A stretch of DNA of 36,946 nt from an uncultured Lentisphaerota bacterium. GTDB lineage: Bacteria; Verrucomicrobiota; Lentisphaeria; Victivallales; GWF2-50-93. The position numbers and the translations under genes were made by a program. Location of the stretch: NCBI GenBank assembly GCA_903872565.1, contig CAIQLG010000323.1, forward strand, positions 1-36,946, read 5' to 3'. This document shows, piece by piece, positions 32,590 through 36,946 of the stretch (the stretch's first letter is position 1; every line of letters begins with the position of its first letter). Under the pieces are notes generated by a model. The model was given only the letters and a program-made list of their open reading frames with translations, searched no databases and was not told the origin of the DNA.

Positions 32590-33065
32590 TTTTCTTCCAA
32601 TATTGTGATTGCGCTTTAATATAAGTCAGAATTTGGAATTTTATAGCCACGAAAAAGCACATAAAACACAAAAAAAGAATTCAACTTTGTGACTCTTGTG
32701 ACTTATTGTGGCAAAATCGTGATTTGATTCGTGGGAATAAGTCTTTTCAACTAAACATTATTCCGGATATGGGAAATAGGTATTTTTGAGCTACCTTAGT
32801 TGAGCCGATTGCAAAAGTCGAATTTTAAAGGAGCGCGGGTTTTCTTACCCGCGAAAATTGAACTCAACCGGCGGACTAGAAAGTCCACCCTCCGTTAGTT
32901 TTTCATCGGCTCGAGGTAATTTTGCAATTACCTCAGTAAAAACAGGTTGAGGAAACCTTTTTTAAACATTTTTTACTAATTTCCGAAAAACGTTCTAATA
33001 AAACCAGAAGTGATTCGTCATACAGGATAGGAACGATAAAAGCTGGATGGCGAGAAAGGCTGAAA
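32590..33065. other. Repeat-rich intergenic region upstream of the sigma factor gene
   Basis: This gap of 476 bp separates the divergent murE and sigma-factor genes. It contains a degenerate CACAAA-type foldback at 32646-32712 (GCCACGAAAAAGCAC facing GTGACTTATTGTGGC) and the second copy of the 133-bp repeat at 32802-32934. About 130 bp remain before the sigma gene; I cannot find a convincing ECF-type promoter there. Confidence 0.6.
32802..32934 (+). repeat. 133-bp double-hairpin repeat, copy 2
   Basis: Same element as 5027-5159 but inverted. Terminal repeats GAGCCGAT (32802) and ATCGGCTC enclose, at 32830-32893, GGAG/CTCC around hairpins CGCGGGT/ACCCGCG (loop TTTCTT) and GGCGGACT/AGTCCACC (loop AGAA); the 3' tail is the perfect hairpin GAGGTAATT/AATTACCTC. 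Differences from copy 1 are about four bases; one of them changes the second loop from GGAA to AGAA. Confidence 0.9.
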
Positions 33066-33584
33066 TTGGAAAACGAAACAGTTACAGATTTGAAAGGGGT
33101 GGTCGAGCAGTTTCAGGCTCCACTCATACGATATGCGGCCAGAATGCTGCGAGACCCGGAGACGGCCAAGGATGTCGTCCAGGAGTCGTTCATAAAGTAT
33201 TTGCGAGTTTCGCAGAAGAAGGAAAGCGGAGAAATCGAAAATGTTCAGGCGTGGCTCTACAGAATCACAAGGAATGGATGCCTCGACAGGATCAAGTCAG
33301 GCAGGGCCGCGTATGAAGTCAGGATGTCGGAGGAATTTGAACACGGCGATCCCGCCCCGGGGCCGGATCACCAGCTTGAAAGGGATGAGATCATGAAGAT
33401 CGTGAGGAAAAAGATAAGCCAGCTTCCTGACAAGGAGCGAGAGATTGTAGTACTGAAGATGGAACATGGCAAGAGTTACAAGGATATTGCCGAAATAATG
33501 GAGCTGAGTGTCACGAATGTTGGCTTTATCCTTCACACAGCGATGAAGAAGCTGTCGGCAGAACTTAAAGGCTTGAATGTTTAA
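33066..33584 (+). CDS. ECF-type RNA polymerase sigma factor
   Basis: The 172-residue protein has sigma region 2 (PLIRYAARMLRDPETAKDVVQESFIKYLR, then WLYRITRNGCLD) and region 4 (LPDKEREIVVLKMEHGKSYKDIAEIMELS with a helix-turn-helix), and nothing else, so it is an extracytoplasmic-function sigma factor. It would redirect RNA polymerase in response to an envelope signal. The frame has only a TTG (33066) at the right place, with GAAAGG about 7 bp upstream. Thirty-three base pairs downstream begins a membrane anti-sigma factor in the same operon, which is the expected control arrangement. Confidence 0.92.
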   Translation: MENETVTDLKGVVEQFQAPLIRYAARMLRDPETAKDVVQESFIKYLRVSQKKESGEIENVQAWLYRITRNGCLDRIKSGRAAYEVRMSEEFEHGDPAPGPDHQLERDEIMKIVRKKISQLPDKEREIVVLKMEHGKSYKDIAEIMELSVTNVGFILHTAMKKLSAELKGLNV

Positions 33585-33617
33585 CGGAACCCCCGTTTTA
33601 AAAAAGAGGATACTAAA

Positions 33618-36600
33618 ATGAAATGCGAAGATTACAGTAAAATGATGACGGACCTCCTCGCGGGCGAGTTGTCAGACAATGATAAGACAGAGCTTGACTC
33701 CCATCTTGCCGGATGCGACTCTTGCACCAAGGAATTCGAGGATCTCCAGAAGACCTGGAACCTCGTCGCGATGAGCCTTAAGAAGGAAGATCTCAATACC
33801 GACAATTTAGATGTCGGGGAAATAGAGAAAGAAGCGGCGAAGGAAAAGCCCGGAATGCAGGTTCAGGATACGCCAGCCCGCGGAAAGGCGAAGCCGGGAA
33901 TTATCTTCTTCGACTTCAGAATGATGCTTAAAGTTGCGGCACTGGTGTTTTTCTGCGTGGCCGTGACAAGCCTTTTCATTCTTCCGGCACTGAAGAATAC
34001 CAATAAGGAATCTCAGGTGATGGTGGATTGCCTTGGCGGCGATGCGTCTGAACCCATAAGACTGGCGATTGCTCCTTCCGGCAAAATGAAATCCTATGAG
34101 CCCAAAATGCTTGAAAAAAAATCTAAAGTGGAAAAATTACAACGTTCATCTGATCGCCCTTCTTCAACAGCGGCAACAGATGAAGATACCACCTTGTCTA
34201 TGGATGAAAGTGCCCCAAGCTTCGCTCCTCCAGCGGAAGCGAAGCAGAATAATAAAACCGAGTATGGAAACGCCTTGTCCGTGGATGGCCATGCCAGTGG
34301 TTATGGAGCTGGATGGAATAAGAATAGTAAGAAAGCTGAATCTTCGGCGGCTGCGACAGCACTTCTTTCTCGTCCGCCCAATGCGTATCCTCCCGCGAAT
34401 TCGCCAGCAAAGAGCGATTCTTTAAGAGCCAGAGACATATCCAACAATGAGGCTCGCGAGAAAGCAAAGGATTACAATGAAAAAGCTGCGCCTTCCAATG
34501 CGCCTGCAATCCAACCCGCAGCAGTCAGGGTTGCCGATATTGCTCTCCCTGAGGTTAAAATGGATCCCAAGACTATACACACTTCCTTTCAGCCTAAATT
34601 TAAACCGGTTAGTAAAGAATCCCTGAAAAAATCAGTAGGGGGATTCGGTCAAGCCGGATCGGACAAATCATCCGTCGCTGGCAAGGAACAAGGGGAATTC
34701 AAGAAGGAATCGGTGAAGAGAAAAAGTCTTGAAAATGAGCAAACGGAGAGAGAAGAAGCGCCAGCTGAAGCTCCTGCCGAGGATTCGGCGGCTGATGTTG
34801 TTGAAATGCCAGAGATAAAACCTTCTGAATCACACCTGGTCCTGCCGGGTCTAACTGCTGGCAGAAAGGCTGTTGATGGAAAGACTGAGGCCAAGTCCAA
34901 GGAAGCAACAGGAAAATTACGTCAGGTCGCAAATGAAGATGCAGCCATGGAACAGGAAGAAATGGCAGATTCGGATTCGGAATCTCAGATTGCTCAGAAA
35001 GATGAAGGAAAAGCTGTCGGTTATGGCTATGGTCTAGGTGGAGAGAAAAAACCACAGAGCTCCCCGGTGGAGTTGATAACAAAAACTTACGAGGTCAACT
35101 TGAAGCTATGGGATATGACCGATGAGAAGACCGCGAGGGAGTTCCTGAAATCCAGAAATGCGAAATTCGCAGGAATCTCGGAGATAAAGATAGACCTCAT
35201 GAATGGAAAGATCACGCTGAAGGTGCCTCAATCCCTCATGGAAGAGACTGACAGGCTTTTCGAGGAACTTCGCAGAGCCGATGAAAAGATGAAGGAGAAC
35301 AAGGACGGCCTTCCCTTCATAGATACCAAGCAGAAACCTTTCTCGACATTCTCGATTGATGTTGACACTGCTTCCTACACGATGGCCGCCAAGCTTATCC
35401 GCCAGGGAAACAAGCCTGATCCCGACTCGATTCGCCCGGAGGAATTCATAAACTACTTCGACTACCACTACAGCCCCCCGAAGGAGGCGGTTTTCGGAAT
35501 ATCACTCGAGGCGTCGCCGTCACCGTTCCGTCCGGAAAATTGTCTTTTCAGGATAGGCGTCAAGGCGAAGGTGGCGGGAGCGGAGAGCGGGAAAGGTTCA
35601 GCTCTTACCTTTGTGATAGATGCAAGTGGTTCCATGGCACGTGACAACAGGCTCGAACTTATCAAGAAAAAACTTCCCAGGCTCTTCGAACAACTTGGCG
35701 AGAACGACAGGATCACCGTCATAGTCAGCAGGGAAACCCCGCAAATCATTGTGAACAACATCCGTGCGGCGGACAGCAAAACCGTAGAGATGCTAATTGA
35801 CGATCTGCGCCCGGCCGGGGTTGCAAATCTCGAAACCGGAATCGTGGCCGCATATGACAGCGCCTTCCGCACCTATGTTCCTGGCGCCTACAACAGGGTA
35901 GTGATAATAACCGACGGAATTTCGAACATCGGCTCCAGCTCCCCCGAGGTTGTGCTTGGCAAGGCTGATTTCGCAAGGAGAAGAGGAATAACCAACACAG
36001 TTTTGGCGGTGGGAGGAGACGGGGACGACAGATTCCTCGAAGCGATCGCCGACAAGGGTGACGGAAATTATGTCTTCATCTCTGACGAGGTCGAGGCCGA
36101 ACGGATTTTCACAAATGAGTTTGCCGCAATCTTCCATGAAATTGCAAGAGATGTAAAAATACAGGTCGAGTTCAGGGCGGAAACTGTTGCGAAATACCGC
36201 CAGATCGGATATCAGAACAGGCAGTTGAGCAAGGCAGACTTCAGGAACGACAGCGTAGATGCCGGAGAGGTTGGCTCCGGCCAGTCGGTCACGGCACTCT
36301 ATGAAATGATCCTTGACAGGAAGAGGATTCTTGCATCTGCGAAAATCGCAGGAAGCGCGCCGGAGATTCTCGCAGTCGTAAGGATCAGATATCGCAGCGT
36401 TGAAACGATGGAGATAGAGGAAAGGGAGTTTTTCCTGGACACGGAAATGGTCTGTGCCAGTTTCGAGAAGACCAACGACGGATTCAAGCTCGCGGCTTCG
36501 GTTGCGGAATTCGCGGAATATCTTGAGTTTCCCGATGTTCCGAACATAGCGGGGCCGCAGACGATAAGAAATATTGTTTCACCTCTCATAAGTTCAGGGC

Positions 36601-36659
36601 TATACAGCGGCGACAGCAAGGCGAGAGAGTTCTACTCGCTATCCACAATGGTAAATTGA
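33618..36659 (+). CDS. Membrane anti-sigma factor fused to a YfbK-like von Willebrand A module
   Basis: A 1013-residue protein. Residues 1-40 form a zinc-binding anti-sigma domain (C3, H29-x3-C33-x2-C36). One membrane helix lies at about 103-124. A long low-complexity linker rich in Lys, Glu, Ala, Ser and Pro (about 125-480) follows outside the membrane. From about 570 comes the YfbK-type N-terminal block (FSTFSIDVDTASYTMAAKLI), then a vWA domain with the MIDAS motif DASGSM (D668, S670, S672), and a C-terminal DUF3520-like region to the end. AGAGGA precedes the ATG. Binding of a ligand or partner by the vWA domain could release the sigma factor; that mechanism is inferred. Confidence 0.9.
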   Translation: MKCEDYSKMMTDLLAGELSDNDKTELDSHLAGCDSCTKEFEDLQKTWNLVAMSLKKEDLNTDNLDVGEIEKEAAKEKPGMQVQDTPARGKAKPGIIFFDFRMMLKVAALVFFCVAVTSLFILPALKNTNKESQVMVDCLGGDASEPIRLAIAPSGKMKSYEPKMLEKKSKVEKLQRSSDRPSSTAATDEDTTLSMDESAPSFAPPAEAKQNNKTEYGNALSVDGHASGYGAGWNKNSKKAESSAAATALLSRPPNAYPPANSPAKSDSLRARDISNNEAREKAKDYNEKAAPSNAPAIQPAAVRVADIALPEVKMDPKTIHTSFQPKFKPVSKESLKKSVGGFGQAGSDKSSVAGKEQGEFKKESVKRKSLENEQTEREEAPAEAPAEDSAADVVEMPEIKPSESHLVLPGLTAGRKAVDGKTEAKSKEATGKLRQVANEDAAMEQEEMADSDSESQIAQKDEGKAVGYGYGLGGEKKPQSSPVELITKTYEVNLKLWDMTDEKTAREFLKSRNAKFAGISEIKIDLMNGKITLKVPQSLMEETDRLFEELRRADEKMKENKDGLPFIDTKQKPFSTFSIDVDTASYTMAAKLIRQGNKPDPDSIRPEEFINYFDYHYSPPKEAVFGISLEASPSPFRPENCLFRIGVKAKVAGAESGKGSALTFVIDASGSMARDNRLELIKKKLPRLFEQLGENDRITVIVSRETPQIIVNNIRAADSKTVEMLIDDLRPAGVANLETGIVAAYDSAFRTYVPGAYNRVVIITDGISNIGSSSPEVVLGKADFARRRGITNTVLAVGGDGDDRFLEAIADKGDGNYVFISDEVEAERIFTNEFAAIFHEIARDVKIQVEFRAETVAKYRQIGYQNRQLSKADFRNDSVDAGEVGSGQSVTALYEMILDRKRILASAKIAGSAPEILAVVRIRYRSVETMEIEEREFFLDTEMVCASFEKTNDGFKLAASVAEFAEYLEFPDVPNIAGPQTIRNIVSPLISSGLYSGDSKAREFYSLSTMVN

Positions 36660-36671
36660 AAATGAATTTAG

Positions 36672-36727
36672 GTAGGCCAAGTCTCGATGAGACTTGGCAT
36701 TGCTGGTTTCATCGAAGCCAGCACTAC
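36672..36727. repeat. Double-hairpin (Y-shaped) element with GAT/ATC loops
   Basis: GTAG (36672-36675) and CTAC (36724-36727) enclose two 10-bp hairpins separated by AT: GCCAAGTCTC/GAGACTTGGC with loop GAT (36676-36698), and TGCTGGTTTC/GAAGCCAGCA with loop ATC (36701-36723, one G-T pair). The loops are exact reverse complements. It begins 13 bp after the anti-sigma gene; no T tract follows, although it may still act as a 3' stabiliser. Confidence 0.75.
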
Positions 36728-36731
36728 TTTA

Positions 36732-36946
36732 ATCGTATAGGAAATTGTATTTTTCGAAGGAATGCCGTATGGCTTGAAACTTGTAGCCACGGCCATGTTG
36801 GCCGTGAAGTCGCCTCCAACATGGAGGCGGCTACATTAGTCTCCGCCGAGGCGGATTAAGTTCATCGTATAGGAAATTGTATTTTGACAGGATGGTCGAA
36901 TGATTGGGAATTTGTAGCCACGGCCATGTTGGCCGTGAAGTCGCCT
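36732..36946. repeat. 131-bp direct repeats carrying a double-hairpin element, cut by the window end
   Basis: The word ATCGTATAGGAAATTG occurs at 36732 and again at 36864, and GTAGCCACGGCCATGTTGG at 36783 and 36914, so a unit of about 131 bp is repeated in tandem and continues past the window. The complete element (36783-36834) is GTAGCC / hairpin ACGGCCA-TGT-TGGCCGT / GAAGTC / hairpin GCCTCCA-ACA-TGGAGGC / GGCTAC. Loops TGT and ACA are complementary. A further perfect palindrome TCCGCCGAGGCGGA lies at 36842-36855 between units. No gene is seen. Confidence 0.8.

Larger units (their letters stand above)
31381..36350. repeat. TGCGANNNTCGCA palindromes, right cluster (5 sites)
   Basis: Exact copies lie at 31381-31393 (spacer GTT) and 31990-32002 (ATT) in murE, 33202-33214 (GTT) in the sigma factor gene, and 35159-35171 (AAT) and 36338-36350 (AAA) in the anti-sigma/vWA gene. 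Four of the five are followed or preceded by the bases that extend the palindrome to C-TGCGA-N3-TCGCA-G. The entry spans the cluster, not a continuous feature. Confidence 0.7.

Noticed and set aside
32951-32996. ECF promoter (GGAAAC and CGTTCT) before the sigma factor gene
   Set aside because: The two words are 34 bp apart, about twice the spacing of ECF promoters.
36672-36946. CRISPR array
   Set aside because: The repeats are internally palindromic, about 52 bp within a 131-bp unit, with partly conserved spacers and no cas genes.

Overview
The window looks like one chromosomal stretch of a Gram-negative bacterium. It carries a meso-diaminopimelate-type murE, a lipid A acyltransferase (LpxL/HtrB type) and proteins with Sec signal peptides. 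The corrinoid protein with a PocR-type regulator, the 2[4Fe-4S] ferredoxin, the iron-sulfur aldo/keto reductase and the PflA-like radical SAM protein suggest an anaerobic or facultative lifestyle. Gene content and the many word-like hairpin repeats remind me of the PVC superphylum (Lentisphaerota/Verrucomicrobiota-like), but this is inference and the taxon is not proven by anything here.

Layout. 1-1000: mobile debris, with the 3' end of a group II intron (domains V and VI only) and the N-terminal stub of a tyrosine recombinase that abuts argC. 997-2969: rplM-rpsI-argC on the minus strand. 3130-4917: a membrane hybrid histidine kinase. 5027-5159: a 133-bp hairpin repeat. 5368-5971: a broken metal-efflux permease. 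6211-7074: thiD. 7444-10643: an Fe-S aldo/keto reductase and a large EF-hand membrane protein of unknown function. 10822-13086: a ferredoxin, a PocR/AraC regulator and a corrinoid protein, which form a plausible corrinoid methyl-transfer module whose methyltransferase is outside the window. 13255-14232: lpxL. 14424-25815: a secreted-protein island with two paralogous papain-like proteases (one fused to a zinc metallopeptidase domain), a giant InlB-type repeat protein and a GT39-like glycosyltransferase. 25914-29601: a DUF6941-like protein, a PflX-like radical SAM protein and the potassium transporter kup. 29810-31003: a decayed restriction-modification pair. 31117-32589: murE. 33066-36659: an ECF sigma factor followed by a membrane anti-sigma factor fused to a von Willebrand A (YfbK-like) module. 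36672-36946: a tandem array of hairpin repeats running off the window end.

Two non-coding patterns stand out. First, the 13-bp palindrome TGCGANNNTCGCA occurs nine times exactly (1929, 5301, 6438, 8610, 31381, 31990, 33202, 35159, 36338), against about 0.04 expected for ten fixed bases in 37 kb. It is mostly inside genes, in different reading frames, and is wholly absent from 8.6 to 31.4 kb, the segment that holds the protease island and the methylation module. Second, four unrelated intergenic elements share one architecture: two hairpins side by side inside an outer stem, with apical loops that are reverse complements of each other. One of them (133 bp) is present as a near-identical inverted pair bracketing 27.6 kb of the window.

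Several genes are broken: the recombinase, the permease, the DNA methyltransferase and its nuclease. The two frameshifts in the restriction-modification pair are each explained by one extra base in a short homopolymer, so assembly error must be excluded before calling them decayed.
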